DNA from: Anolis sagrei
Lineage: Eukaryota; Chordata; Lepidosauria; Squamata; Anolidae
NCBI RefSeq assembly: GCF_037176765.1
Contig: NC_090024.1
Location: 55,410,361-55,474,360, forward strand
Direction: 5' to 3'
DNA: 64,000 nt
Below are positions 10,665 to 21,875 of the stretch, piece by piece. The notes under the pieces are model-generated. The model had not been told where the DNA came from. It worked only from the letters and a program-made list of their open reading frames with translations, and made no database searches. Made by a program: the position numbers and the translations under genes. Each line of letters starts with the position of its first letter. The stretch's first letter is position 1.

Positions 10665-12030
10665 TTTAGAAGTGTACTATGTCACATTGCCAGGGGATTG
10701 ATTTCTTACAGATAACTTATTTCTAGAAGGAAATTGTATGACTCATGTGTGTTGGTTTATCAAATGTGACAAATGAATATGCATCTCATTATGTACATAG
10801 TCCATGTGTGCATGTCGAGCTTTCTTTCTTTGTCTGATATTTAATTTCGTATTAATGAAACTCCAGCCCTCTAGCAAAGCTGAAAATTTTATTAGTTACA
10901 TATTTGCTTCCAAGTTGAAGTGAAGAAAAGCTGAATGAATTTACAACTGCAAATGTTCTGGCTGTTTCAATCTAAGGAAAGCTGTGGTTTGCTCTACTCC
11001 AATGAAGTAACAGGCTGTCATCTCAGCTTGGCATTATTTTTATTCACAACATGTACACCACTGCTGAAGAAATGTTTCAGGCTTGCACGTGGAGCCACCT
11101 GTCACTTGTGGCTGACTATGGTTGTTGAACAAACGTCACAGCCTGGGTTGTTGAGGCACATATTTGACCTACTTTTCTCCTTGTGGATAAATTAATAAGT
11201 GTGTCCAGATAGAAAAAAGTTATTTTTACCCTGTTTTTCATTTGCATGTCAGTGAAAACTCATGTACGGGCAATTACAGGATGCAGTCGTGGGAGCCCAA
11301 AGAAATGTCTGATCTTACTGCGAAAGAAAAGTAGTGAGGAAATGGCTTTTTTTTTTTTTAAGTCATCAGCTTGAGGCTAGCTGGTGAAACTTCACAGCTG
11401 AGCTCACGTGGAACTGGGAAGAAAGGAGGATGTTGCTTAAGAGAAACTTCAAAGTCCTGCTTGGAATAAATGAAGGAATCTTGTCTGACTATAAGTCTTT
11501 TTATGGAAAGGGGCTCTGTATTGCAAAGAATTGAGTCAAGGGTGAACAAGCCCCTTAATCTGATTTGGTCTGATTCTTCTTTGATGATCAAGTGTTTACA
11601 TGTACATTGTGGTTAAAGTGTCATTTTGTGAAGCACTGACAGTTTCAACTGTTTGGAATAATCCTTGGGCGAAGAATCCTTTATCTTGGAAGAGGCAGAG
11701 GATGCAAATGAGTATTTTCCTTACATTGCTACTAATCTCCATGCTTGCCTGAAAATATTGCAAATGGCCCATTTGTTCAGGTTCTGGAGCTTTGTGTCTC
11801 TCTATTTATACTTTTCCCCATCACTACCAGCAAGGAATGATAGCCAAGGAAGAGAAATGCTTTCTTTGATTCAGTAAAGCAAGGCATTTTGGAAAATTCT
11901 TTTCCTACAAGAAAATACACAGGGTACTTTCCAGTTTTTGCAAAAAAAAAAACCCAAAAAACTAAACTATAGTATTTCAGGTTCAGCTACCCCATGATCC
12001 ATTTAGACACAGAAACTCAAGATATTGACT
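10665..12030. other. Intergenic DNA, no feature recognised
   Basis: Single-copy-looking A/T-rich sequence; nothing supportable beyond a short T run at 11347-11359. Confidence 0.45.
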
Positions 12031-12040
12031 CATGCACATT

Positions 12041-12070
12041 GCAGATAGACAGACAGACAGATAGATGATA
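12041..12070. repeat. Short (GACA)n/(GATA)n microsatellite
   Basis: A run of agacagacagacagatagatga-type tetranucleotides directly before the hAT copy B. Confidence 0.7.
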
Positions 12071-12090
12071 GAGGGGAAGTTTACATAACT

Positions 12091-13054
12091 CAGCGTTTCT
12101 CAATCTGGGGTTCAGGACCCCTGAGGGGGTTGTGAAGGGGCTTCAGAGGGGTCACCAAAGACCATCGGAAAACATATATTTCTGATAGTCTTAGGAACCC
12201 CCCTGGCAGAGAAGGCTGAAGATCTCTCTGCTTGTCCTTCTCTTCCTTTTTGGAAACAGACAGCGAATCCCCCAACCAAAAGCCCTCCTCCACTGTGATA
12301 GGCTGGCCTCTCTGTCAAGGGGAGAGCAGGCATGCTCAACACATGGCAGTGTGGTGTGCATGTGTGGGTGAGGGAGAGAGTGTGAGGCTAGAGAGAGGCT
12401 CGTGTCAGCAAGTCCCTTCAAGGCATGGGGGTTCTGTGTGGGAAGTTTGGCCCAATTCTATCGTTGGTGGGGTTCAGAATGCTTTTTGATTGTAGGTGAA
12501 CTATAAATCCCAGTAACTACAACTCCAAAATGGCCAAGTCTATTTTCCCCAAATCCCACCAGTGTTCGCATTTGGGCATATTGAATATTCATGCCAAATT
12601 TGGTCCAGATCTATCATTGTCTGAGTCCACAGTGCTCTCTGGATGTAGGTGAACTAAAACTCCAAAATTCAAGGTAAATGCCTACTAAACCCTTCCAGCA
12701 TATTCTGTTGGTCATGGGAGTTCTGTGTGCGAAGTTTAGTTCAATTCCATAATTGGTGGAGTTCAGAATGATTGCAGGTCAACTATAAATCCCAGCAACT
12801 ACAACTCCCAAATGACAGAATCAATCCCCATCAACCCCACCAGTATTCAAATTTGGATGTATTGGGTAGTTGTGCCAAATTTGGTCCAGTGAATGAAAAT
12901 ACATCCTGCATATAAGATATTTACATTACAATTCATAACAGCAGTAAAATTCCAGTTATGAAGTAGCAACAAAATAATTGTATGGCAGGGGGTCACAACA
13001 ACATGAGGAACTGTATTAAGGGGCCGTGGCATTAGGAAAGTTGAGAAACACTGT
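12091..13054 (-). mobile_element. hAT (Buster/SPIN-like) transposon, copy B, long form of 964 bp
   Basis: TIRs CAGCGTTTCTCAA...GTTGAGAAACACTG. Flanking 8-mers are ACATAACT (12083-12090) and TCATAACT (13055-13062), 7 of 8 matching. From about 12420 onward it is the reverse complement of copies A and C. About 12190-12420 is extra internal sequence absent from them. The left 110 bases (accatcggaaaacatatatttctgatagtctta) resemble, from memory, the SPIN hAT family. No transposase frame is present. Confidence 0.78.
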
Positions 13055-14220
13055 CATAACTCTTAGAATTATGGCAGCAATATTCTAGGAATTTAAAATT
13101 TTAAAAAAACCCTATGTTTTCTAAATGTTGCTAGAGACGTGATGTTAAAGAAAGCATCTGAATCATCTATAGCAATCACCCTGAAAAACCTTGCTAGCTG
13201 GGACAATGTCATATGTAAACAAGAGCATTTTGTTTCCTTATGGGTATATTATCTTAGTCGAACCTAAAAATAATGAAGCACTCCATCCTTACCAAAACAT
13301 TAGAGATGAGTGAGTGCCAATACTCCAATTGAGATCCAGTAGGCTACAAAAGTGGCAGCTCCTATTTCCATTTTTTTCTTAACTAACCTGCTTACCATGG
13401 TGAAAGAATTACCAGAGATGGGAGGATAAGGACTTCATCACAGGCCCAGCAGGCACGTGAATTTTTTTTCCTTGAAAGCACAGATGGTCCAAAACAACTT
13501 GATGTTGAAAATGTGTCATTCAATGTCTGTAGCCAAATAATTCTTAATGTACTGTCTTTTAAAAGCACCTCGTAATTTGAGGTGGGCAGTCACATCCTGT
13601 CTAATGTTCAAGGGTAGATTCGGAGCTTGTCAAAAATGAAGCAAGAAGCTATTCTGGATATAAGCATAACAACAAGCACAGGGAAAACAAGAGGAGTGAT
13701 ATAAATTCCAAGATATGCGTTATGGAAAAACCTGGAATTATAAGAAGACAACTGAGTTACTGCTCCAGTATTTGCTGGTATCATAAACAGTCCAAAGACA
13801 GAACAGCAAAGAAAAGCAGGAATGAATTTCGGGCACCACAGACATTACTATGTTGATAGCATTTAAATGTATTATTGGAAGAAAATGATGGGTCAGAAGA
13901 ATGGTCAGATAATACAGGTGAAAAAGATTAGTGACAGAAATCAGAATGCTTCTAGACAAAGGATTCACACTGTTACCATTCAAAAATATATTGTGCAACT
14001 TTTTCTTCTTTTCTTCCTTCACAAAAAAGCTGAGAAAATAACAAGGGCTGACAACCAAATATATTATTATCTAGACAGTATGGTGCAATTCATGTAAAGA
14101 AATAGGGTGATTGCATGACAGAAACCCATGTAGCTTCTAGCCAGAGAGATTGCTGAGAAGCTGAATCAATTATTGACACCATGAAGATGACAATTATTAG
14201 CAGCAGAAGACACCACTGAG
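13055..14220. other. Intergenic DNA, no feature recognised
   Basis: A/T-rich sequence with a few short frames lacking homology that I can recognise. Confidence 0.45.
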
Positions 14221-14224
14221 TTAA

Positions 14225-14745
14225 TCTTGACAGCAGTCCATGTGAAAGGAATTTAGGAGTCTTGGCAGACCAAAAGCTGAAGATGAGTCAATAGTCTCAG
14301 GATGTGGCAGTTTTAAAAGGTAATGCAATTTAAGACTGCACTAATAGGATTTTAGCATTTAGTTCAGGCAGGGCAAACTAAGTCCCATGGGCCAGACTTT
14401 TGCCAGTGACTGGGTGTGCTCAGCCTGATCTAGATTGAAGGAAGTCATAGCACCAATCTATTTGGCATTGGTCAGGCCTTACCTGGAATATTGTGCCCAT
14501 TTCTGGACACAATTAAAAATAATATTAAAAAGCTGAAATGTGCCTAGAGAAAAGTGACCAAAAAGGTCAAAGGTCTGTAAATCAAGCCCTATGAGGAGTG
14601 GCTTAGTGACCTAGATAGGCTTAGCTTGGAGAAAAGAAGGCTGAGAGGGGACATGATCGCTATGTTTAACTATTTGAAGATGTCACATTGAGGAGAGTAC
14701 AAGCTTGTTTTCCACTACTCTAGAAACTAAGGACCTTATCACATG
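14225..14745 (+). mobile_element. Old CR1 LINE 3' fragment
   Basis: The decayed plus-strand CR1 RT C-terminus is visible as ERNLGVLADQKLKMSQ near 14250, RPYLEYCAHFWT-like near 14485, and the 'agaaggctgagaggggacatgatcgctatg' block at 14634-14665. Several stops and indels. A foreign piece of about 80 bp sits near 14360-14440. Confidence 0.7.
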
Positions 14746-14999
14746 GACTTTGAGAAGCATTGGGGATTGTCTGTCTAGAAAAGGGAATCGTACTGTTAGA
14801 TCCCCAATAATTCTGTTTCAAGTTCTGTCTTCCCATCACACATGTTGCTCTTGTCAGGTTTTTACCCATTGTTGCCCACGTTCAAAACCATCACACGGAG
14901 AATCCTTTTCCCTAGTGTCTCCATATTAATTTTTTTAATTTAGGGGAAATTTCAGCATCGGAAAGCCAAGATTACTATGGATCTCATCTTATTTTTTTT

Positions 15000-15010
15000 T
15001 GGGGGGGGGG
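15000..15010. repeat. G homopolymer
   Basis: A run of T followed by about ten G, in otherwise A/T-rich intergenic DNA. Confidence 0.6.
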
Positions 15011-15054
15011 AAGCGGGGGAATTTTAAACCCTTTTGCCATGATAAGTCTTTCCC

Positions 15055-15390
15055 ATGCCTTCCTTCCCTTCATTATATCAGTATAAACTCAGCCATTATC
15101 AGGACCTCAAAATTGAACTTCAAAGGTTCTGGCATAAACCAGTACAGGTGGTCCCAGTGGTCATCGGTACACTGGGTGCCGTACCAAAAGATCTCAGCCG
15201 GCATTTGGAAACAATAAACATTGACAAAATCACAATCTGTCAACTGCAAAAGGCCATCTTACTTGGATCTGCATGCATCATAACCAAGCAACAAACAACT
15301 AATAGCCAAGGAAAGTGGGCATGTTCAGATTTGAGACCAATAGGCCAGAACAGTGCTACTTCTGTCATTCCAACCACTACCCCATTCTGA
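15055..15390 (+). mobile_element. Remnant of a LINE ORF C-terminus, possibly R2/R4-like class
   Basis: A 111-codon frame contains ELQRFWHKPVQVVPVVIGTLG followed by AVPKDL and LQKAILLGSACIITK. The block 'VVPVVIGALG...LQKxxLLGTAxILRK' is one I recall from the far C-terminus of vertebrate LINE proteins of the restriction-like-endonuclease type (R2/R4/Dong). The assignment is from memory and not firm. No RT domain remains. Confidence 0.42.
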
Positions 15391-15408
15391 TTCTTAGACT
15401 TCTCACAC

Positions 15409-15677
15409 CAGGCCCGTAGCCAGGATTTCGATTCGGGGGGGGGGGGGGGCTGAGTCTGAGCGAAAGAGGGTCTACCCTAGCAAACCTTTTGTATCATTAC
15501 CCCAATACCCCCATGCATATGGGATATATTGAGTATGGTGATCAGATCATGATATGAATAAACATAACAGTTTAAATAATGCACCAGTAAGGCCTTTTCA
15601 CGAACCACCACCATGAGAATTTCAGGGGGGGGGGGCTGAAGCCCCGCAAGCCCCCCCCCCCCCCGGCTACATGCCTG
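15409..15677 (+). mobile_element. hAT-like MITE with poly-G and poly-C arms, perfect 8-bp TSD
   Basis: Ends CAGGCCCGTAGCC...GGCTACATGCCTG. The 8-mer TCTCACAC flanks both sides exactly (15401-15408 and 15678-15685). It contains a G run of about 15 at 15436 and a C run of about 16 at 15650. A reversed copy with the same interior (accccaatacccccatgcatat) lies at 63691-63997. A relative with the same ends but a different interior is at 37764-38212. Confidence 0.83.
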
Positions 15678-16357
15678 TCTCACACTACACGATTTTAGCA
15701 CCATGGTTTCATTTTCACTGCCATGGCAACATCATATTATTGGGGGTTTGGGTATTTCAAACTTTCAGCCAGTGCATTTTAGTGACTTACAAGGTTACAA
15801 ATCAAAGGATTCCATAGGGTGCACTGATGGCAGCCAAAGGAATGATACTCCTACAACTGTGTAGTGTGAAATGATCCCTGGACCCTGTCACAAGTGTCCA
15901 TCCTTGAGCTGATGTGGGAGACCAGCAGGGGTTTTCCTATTTGTGCCAAAAACTGTCATGCGATTTGTGACCACTGCTTACAATTGTATTTTTGAACTCT
16001 ATTTTTGTAAACCCAGGAGGTACTGGCAGCCAATTGCTAGGGGGTTGTCATCAGTCTAGGGACTACCACTTTGAAAAACACTAGACTAAGAATGTAGACT
16101 ATTGCATGTTTTCATAATCCAGTGTCAAAGATCATTTGAATGTTCTCAGAATCATACTACTGTCATATTCACAAAAAAAGAGTAAGCAGGGAAAATGTAC
16201 AGGTTTCAAAACCTTAAAAAAAATTGTCCAGGAGAAGAAACTTTGGAGTGTGTTGAAATGGTGACATCTAGCGGCTGTATCAGATAGTGCTCCCAAACTC
16301 AATGCATTTTAATTGGGATACCGTATATCTTGAGGCAACCTGACTCTGGAAAAGAGG

Positions 16358-16966
16358 ATTAGTAGGTTCTTGTGGGTTTTTTCGGGCTATAGAGCCATGT
16401 TCTAGAGGCATTTCTCCTGACGTTTCGCCTGCATCTATGGCAAGCATCCTCAGAGGTAGTGAGGTCTGTTGGAATTAGGACAAAGGGTTTATATATCTGT
16501 GGAATGGCTGGGGTGGGGCAAGGAGCTCTTCCCTGCTGCAGTTAGGTGTGAATGTTTCAGCTGATCACCTTCATTAGCATTTGAAGGCTTGCCTGAGCCT
16601 GGGAAAATCTCTTGCTGGGAGGTGTTAATCTGTGCCTGGTTGTTTCCTTTCTGTTGTTTTGCAGTTGTAGTTTTAGAGTTTTTTAATACTGGTAGCCAGA
16701 TTTTGTTCATTTTCATGGTCTCTTCCTTTCTGTTGAAATTGTCCACATGCTTGTGGATTTCAATGGCTTCTCTGTGTAGTCTGACATGGTGGTTGTTGGT
16801 GTGGTCCAGCATTTCTGTGTTCTCAAATAATATGCTGTGTCCAGGCTGGTTCAACAGGTGCTCTGCTATGGCTGACTTCTCTGGTTGAAGTAGTCTGCAG
16901 TGCCTTTCATGTTCCTTGATGCGTGTCTGGGCGCTGCGTTTGGTGGTCCCTATGTAGATGATTAGG
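16358..16966 (-). mobile_element. Penelope-like element, 3' fragment with GIY-YIG endonuclease remnant
   Basis: On the minus strand the frame from about 16966 reads YIGTTKRSAQTRIKEHERHC, which is a GIY-YIG endonuclease core. It continues through AIAEHLLNQPGH and EAIEIHKHVDNFNRKEETMKMNKIWLP-type sequence to about 16489. The non-coding 3' end (gcttgccatagatgcaggcg... ccatgttctaga reversed) follows to 16358. Penelope-like elements encode RT plus GIY-YIG; only the endonuclease end is here. A second copy on the plus strand lies at 24487-25065. Confidence 0.85.
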
Positions 16967-16984
16967 CTTGGTAATTTGAAAGAC

Positions 16985-17105
16985 AGCAAGGAAAGAGCAA
17001 GGCTGTACTACAGATGGGTTGATTCGATCAAGGAAGTTACTCCGTCAGTTTGAAAGACTTGAGCTGAAGAGTTGATGACTGGGATTCAAACAGGTATTTC
17101 ATTTG
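16985..17105 (+). mobile_element. Old RTE-like LINE 3' scrap
   Basis: The words 'acagatgggttgattcgatcaaggaag' and 'tttgaaagacttgagc...gttgatgactggg' match the decayed end of RTE proteins (RWIDSIKEAT). A sister scrap lies at 22690-22975. Too short and worn to classify further. Confidence 0.4.
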
Positions 17106-17339
17106 AAGAGTTGTCAATAGCCAAAGCCAACTTGGTGACAAGAAATAGCCTCAGATATAATGAATAGAATTTCCTATCACTCTAAAAAGTATGATAATAC
17201 TGTTGAAAGAATGGTAGATGGGGATGCATATGTGAATTCAATGTCAACATTTAACAAAAACTCACCACTCTGAAATCCTAAACACTGTTGAGAATGAAAT
17301 AGATTCCGATAGTCCTTGGTAGATAAATTGCAGATTTAT

Positions 17340-17895
17340 CTTATTATTATTTCTTTCCAATATTTCTATCCCGCCTTTCTCAACCCCCAAGGGCAGCTTA
17401 CAAACCGGCCACAATTTGAAGCCTCAATACAAATATAAACACAAATAGCAACAGTTTAAAACAGTAAATAAAACATTAAGTTAAAAACACGTTAAAAACG
17501 GTCATCAACTATATAGCCAATTTCAGTCCGGTTCAACATCCAAGACACTGTCATGCTTGCTGTCCAAAGACCTAGTCCCAGAGCCATGATTTAACCTTCT
17601 TCCTAAAAGAAAGGAGGGGAAAAGCTGACCTGATCTCACTTGGGAGCGAGTTCCACAGGCGTGGGGCCACCGCTGAGAAGGCCCTGTCTCTCGTCCCTGC
17701 TAAGCTCACTTATGAGGCTGGTGAGACCGAGAGCAGGGCCTCCTCGGATGATCTTAATCTACAAGGTGGGATGTAGAGGGGGATACATTCAGACAGGTAA
17801 GCTGGGCCGGAACCGTATAGGGCTTTATAGGCCAAGACCAGAACTTTGAATTGTGCTCGCAAGTGAACTGGCAGCCAGTGGAGCTGCAAGAGCTA
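17340..17895 (-). mobile_element. L2 LINE 3' end (minus)
   Basis: Minus-strand decayed coding for LHWLPVHLRAQFKVLVLAYKAL, then YLSECIPLY-like and a C-terminal tail, ending in 'atatttctatcccgcctttctcaa' (the reversed L2 3' tail). It is the same family as the intact copy at 39601-45388, with several stops. The orientation is opposite to B4GALT6. Confidence 0.75.
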
Positions 17896-17899
17896 CATA

Positions 17900-18455
17900 A
17901 AGCAAAACTGGAAACACAGGATCTTTGGAATATAATTTTAAAATCACACAATCATGATTTTATTACTTTTTATTAAATGGCAGCATGCATACATAGTCCC
18001 ACTTTATTTTGAAATGGTTTGTTCCTAGTTGTGAGGGTTAAAGAAGGGAAATGAAATAGTATTGGGACTATAAATTGCAATGAAGTGTGTTTGTGGCACC
18101 CAAACATTCCTGTACTATGACACCAAAATATAAGATTGAAGGTTAAGATATGCAGAGAGTCCCATGGAGGTGACTATGTGCAGGGGCAACAGGAAAAGTA
18201 CTGCTGAATCAGCGCTTTATAAAAAACCTTAATGTAGTATGGGAACATTGTGTACGGGAAGTTATGAAAAAGAAAGGGTTGGATGAAGGGTGGAATGAGG
18301 CTGCATCTACATCAGGGATAATGATTGTAATTTATTGATACAGAACAATCACAGTACATGGTGTTCCCCAGCTCTAAGGTTTAGAATCCAAAGACATGGC
18401 ACATGAGTAAGGTGATAGATTAAGTCCAGCAGATACTACCTCTTCTCCTCTCTCT
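17900..18455. other. Intergenic DNA, no feature recognised
   Basis: A/T-rich, no supportable gene or repeat. Confidence 0.4.
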
Positions 18456-18457
18456 TC

Positions 18458-18862
18458 AAGGACATGACAGTGGCATTTGGGATGGAGGAAGGATTTTTTA
18501 TTTTCTGCTGACCATAGGCATGATGGAGTTGTGGCTGCCTTTTCTCTTTTTTGGGATGGAGGAATGGTTTTTCACCTTATTCTGGGCAAAGGCACAGTGG
18601 AATTATGCCATTTCTTTCTTCTCTTCTTGAGGCCAGGTCAGTGGCAACTGGGATTGAAAAGCTCTTTTCATCTGTTGCTGTTCCTAGGCATGATGGAGTT
18701 GTGTCTGCCTCTTCTCTCCTTCTGAGAAGAGGGAAGTGGCTGTTGGAAGGCAGAGGGAGCTTTACATCTGATTCTAGGTGTAGGCATGGTGAAAATATAC
18801 TTTGTTTTTCTCTTCCTCTGAGGTCACAGCAATGACAGTTGGAATCAAGGACCTTTCCCAGT
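18458..18862. repeat. Degenerate tandem repeat, about four and a half ~95-bp units
   Basis: Units begin near 18458, 18553, 18631, 18725 and 18822. Each reads roughly 'cagtggca(a/t)ttgggatngaaggnnctttt...tctg(c/a)t...taggcatgatggagttgtgnctgccttttctc...'. 'Taggcatgatggagttgtg' occurs almost unchanged at 18513 and 18686. Divergence between units is high, so this is an old minisatellite. Reading frames through it are not conserved. Confidence 0.55.
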
Positions 18863-18864
18863 CG

Positions 18865-19865
18865 GGATATCTTAGAATTTCCTTTTGCAGGAGAGTGTAA
18901 ATAATAAAAATGCACATATTTTAGCTGTAGATATAATTATCCTTATAAATATGTTACCTGAGATCTAGAAATTATTTTGGTAAAAAAACCTGAAAGATTT
19001 TTCTATACTTTCTCTAGATTTACCATAATATCATTCACTTATTCTTTTAAGAGAGCCTCCTGATGAAGCTGATAGCAGCAAATTGCATACAATTGTAATT
19101 GGTTTTGAGTTCTTACTTGGGTTTTTTCAAACATGGTTTCTGGCAATTTTGGTGAGCATACAGAATGTAGCTGCAATATCAGCTTATCTAACACTGACAA
19201 ACAAAGCCCTTTTCAAGTGTTATCAATACTCTTATTCAAATGTTTTAGTGTTTCTTTAAAAAAGAAACCAAAAGAAGGATATGTAACGAATTCTTCCCTC
19301 CATGGGGGCAATTAGGAAATGTTATTCATGGGACTGATAAAAATCATACAGTTTTGACTAGCAGACAAGCAGTTTTGACTAGCAGTCAAAACTTAGAATA
19401 GTGCCAATCTGACTTTTCTTTGTTGTAAAGTTGATTTGATCTGTTCTCAATTCTTGTTAATAATCCTTTTTATTATTGTTTCAAATGTTTCAACATATTT
19501 CATTGCCTTGAGAGTCTTAGAAACAAACTGCCAAATATGTATTTTTCTGCATAACTGTAACATGTAGAATGATTTGAATAGTCCAGATAAGTCTGTACTA
19601 TGTTTTAGGTTTCCAGTAAAGTGCTTTTCTTTAAATAAATAAATAAATAAAAAGATTGGTTATTATTATCTGGCAAAGGCAGCATGTACATTAATCAATT
19701 AATTATTGGTACTTCCACTTTTATATGGATTCTACTGTTTTGGTTCTACAATCAGAAGGAGTCCACTATTCCTGTAGGATATGGAAATAAAGACCTTCTT
19801 CTGCCAGCAGTCATTTGGGGAAGAATAAGATGCATGCCGCTGGGGAAGTGTGGGTGGGATTTGGG
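18865..19865. other. Intergenic DNA, mostly unrecognised
   Basis: No gene seen. A direct 16-mer repeat 'cagttttgactagcag' occurs at 19350 and 19371, and an (AAAT)n run at 19635-19651. Confidence 0.4.
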
Positions 19866-19869
19866 GTGA

Positions 19870-20056
19870 GAGGGATTGTGAGTTTTAAAGATGAACTTAA
19901 GTGTATTTATTATATTTTAATCTGTTTTTCTTGTTTTAATCCACAATGTATTATTGAATTGTTTCTTAATTTTTGTATTGTGCTTTTAAAACTATGACCA
20001 AAGTATGGGATTGTCAGCCACCTTGAGTCCCTATGGGGAGAAAGGCGGGATATACA

Positions 20057-20100
<44 letters not shown>
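19870..20100 (+). mobile_element. L2-type 3' tail
   Basis: The terminal block 'gccaccttgagtccctatggggagaaaggcgggatataca' at 20017-20055 is followed by (AAAT)n to 20100. This is the standard 3' terminus of lizard L2 copies, and coding sequence is absent. Confidence 0.65.
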
Positions 20101-20101
<1 letters not shown>

Positions 20102-20627
20102 GTTTCATAAGCTCTCTGATGTGGATAATCAGCTATTTCCTTCATCCCTAATGTTCCAGAGACTGGTGCCATACTTGTGCCTACTGACTACAACTATTTC
20201 TTTCCCAAAAACGAACTGGGAAACTAGTCAATGGCTTGGTAGGCCCAGCTCTGAATCATGGATCCCCACTTGGATCACCTCTGCTTTAACATACATTTTA
20301 AAGAATGTCTTCCTCTCATTTTTGCCATGTTATTCATCTCAGAATCATACATGGAAGAAGCAAAAGGTTGTGGGAGGTTGTTGGAACTTTAGTACAGGTC
20401 TGCTTCTTGTCCACAGTTTACCATAAAAGTTGCTTCTAATAAGCTATACTACAAAGCTGTAGCACTAGTATTCCACATTAACTGTCATGGTTCCATTCTA
20501 TGGAAGAGATGTGTCAAAGTCATGGCCAGAGAACTCTTCCAGTACTTTATCAAATTACAACCCCCAGGATTTGATTGGATGTGTCTATGACAGATAAAGT
20601 GGAATTGCATTGAAGTTTTGTCAGTCA

Positions 20628-20703
20628 TGTGTAAACCGCTTTGAGTCCCCCTAGGGGTGAGAAAAGCGGTATAGAAATACTATAAATAAATTAAATAAAT
20701 AAT
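20628..20703 (+). mobile_element. L2-type 3' tail
   Basis: 'taaaccgctttgagtcccctaggggtgagaaaagcggtatagaaatact' followed by AAATAAA-type repeats. Upstream 20460-20627 carries a MITE-like 'taactgtcatggttccattctatgg' block shared with 30490-30530 and 62660-62690. Confidence 0.6.
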
Positions 20704-20704
20704 A

Positions 20705-21870
20705 ATAGCACTAGGATTCTGTAGCATGAATGTGCCCAAGAACTTGCTGGACTGTGTTATAAAGATTATTACTATTTCACCACTGTTAATTTCCCTGCCT
20801 CTTCTTTCTTTTTGTGCATCTTATTCTTTTGTTTTTACCCCTGGCACCATCTCCCTTTTCATATTCCCAGCTGTATTTAGTAATTTTGTGCAAATATTTT
20901 CCTCATTATGAATTCCCTCCAGTTTCTTCTCTAGTTGGTGGCAGCTGGTGGATCCCACACAGACATAAACATACAACTACATCTGATCCTGATAGGACCT
21001 AGTGTGTAGTTGACGAAATCAATGCAGATGTTGCTGGACTTCACTTCTGAGTAGGGGTGCAATTTTTCCTTATTTTTATTCTTGGAAGTATTGGGTAAGA
21101 CTGAAATATCAGCTCTTCTGTATCACTTAGTGGTTGTAATGAGACCTGAAACTGAGCAGGAAGGCAGACAATAACTTTGGCCACATGTTCTACCAAGTCT
21201 CAGCACTGCTTTCCATCCAACCTATTCACAGCACTCGTCAAAGTTTATTCCAAGGATCAGCATTTTATAGATCTTCAGAGTTATGCAGATAATGATAACC
21301 TGTGCACGAGCAATATATAATGCATAAATGGTAAACCTTATCTGAGGTCTGTGTGGCTAGTACAGAATGTACCCAGAACTTGTTTGTTGTTTAGGAGAAT
21401 ATTCTCAAAATCTGACACTATATGTCTTATTGATCCTTTTGCTTGTTGATCCTGAGCACATAATATTGCAGTTACAGCATTTTGACCATAGTAGATGGCA
21501 GAACTCCACAAAAATACAGGAGGTGTGGAGATGTCAGCTATTGTCAAAATAGAGGGATTTAACAATTTTCTCCCTATTATTTGAAAACTGCAGTTTACCA
21601 AGGCTATGACCATTTTGGAACTTATTCTGTACTAAATTTGTTCATCTCTCCTCAGAATAGCAGCATATTCTGCACAGAAAACATTATTAACAACTCTCCC
21701 CATCTCAGTTCTATAGAAGCAAGCTCAGGCAACTATGAAGATTTTAGAAAGGATGGAATGGGCTGCTAGTTGAACCACATTTAACTTCACACAAACTTGT
21801 TTAAACCATTAATTTATCTGCTCAACCCCAATGCTGTGACATGTTTACATATCATGTAAATAATCTGGTT
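20705..21870. other. Intergenic DNA, no feature recognised
   Basis: Nothing supportable was seen on either strand. Confidence 0.4.
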
Positions 21871-21875
21871 TACTT

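Noticed and set aside
18477-18915. Overlapping 82-112 codon frames
   Set aside because: They run through a degenerate tandem repeat in different frames on both strands, with no conserved reading frame between units.
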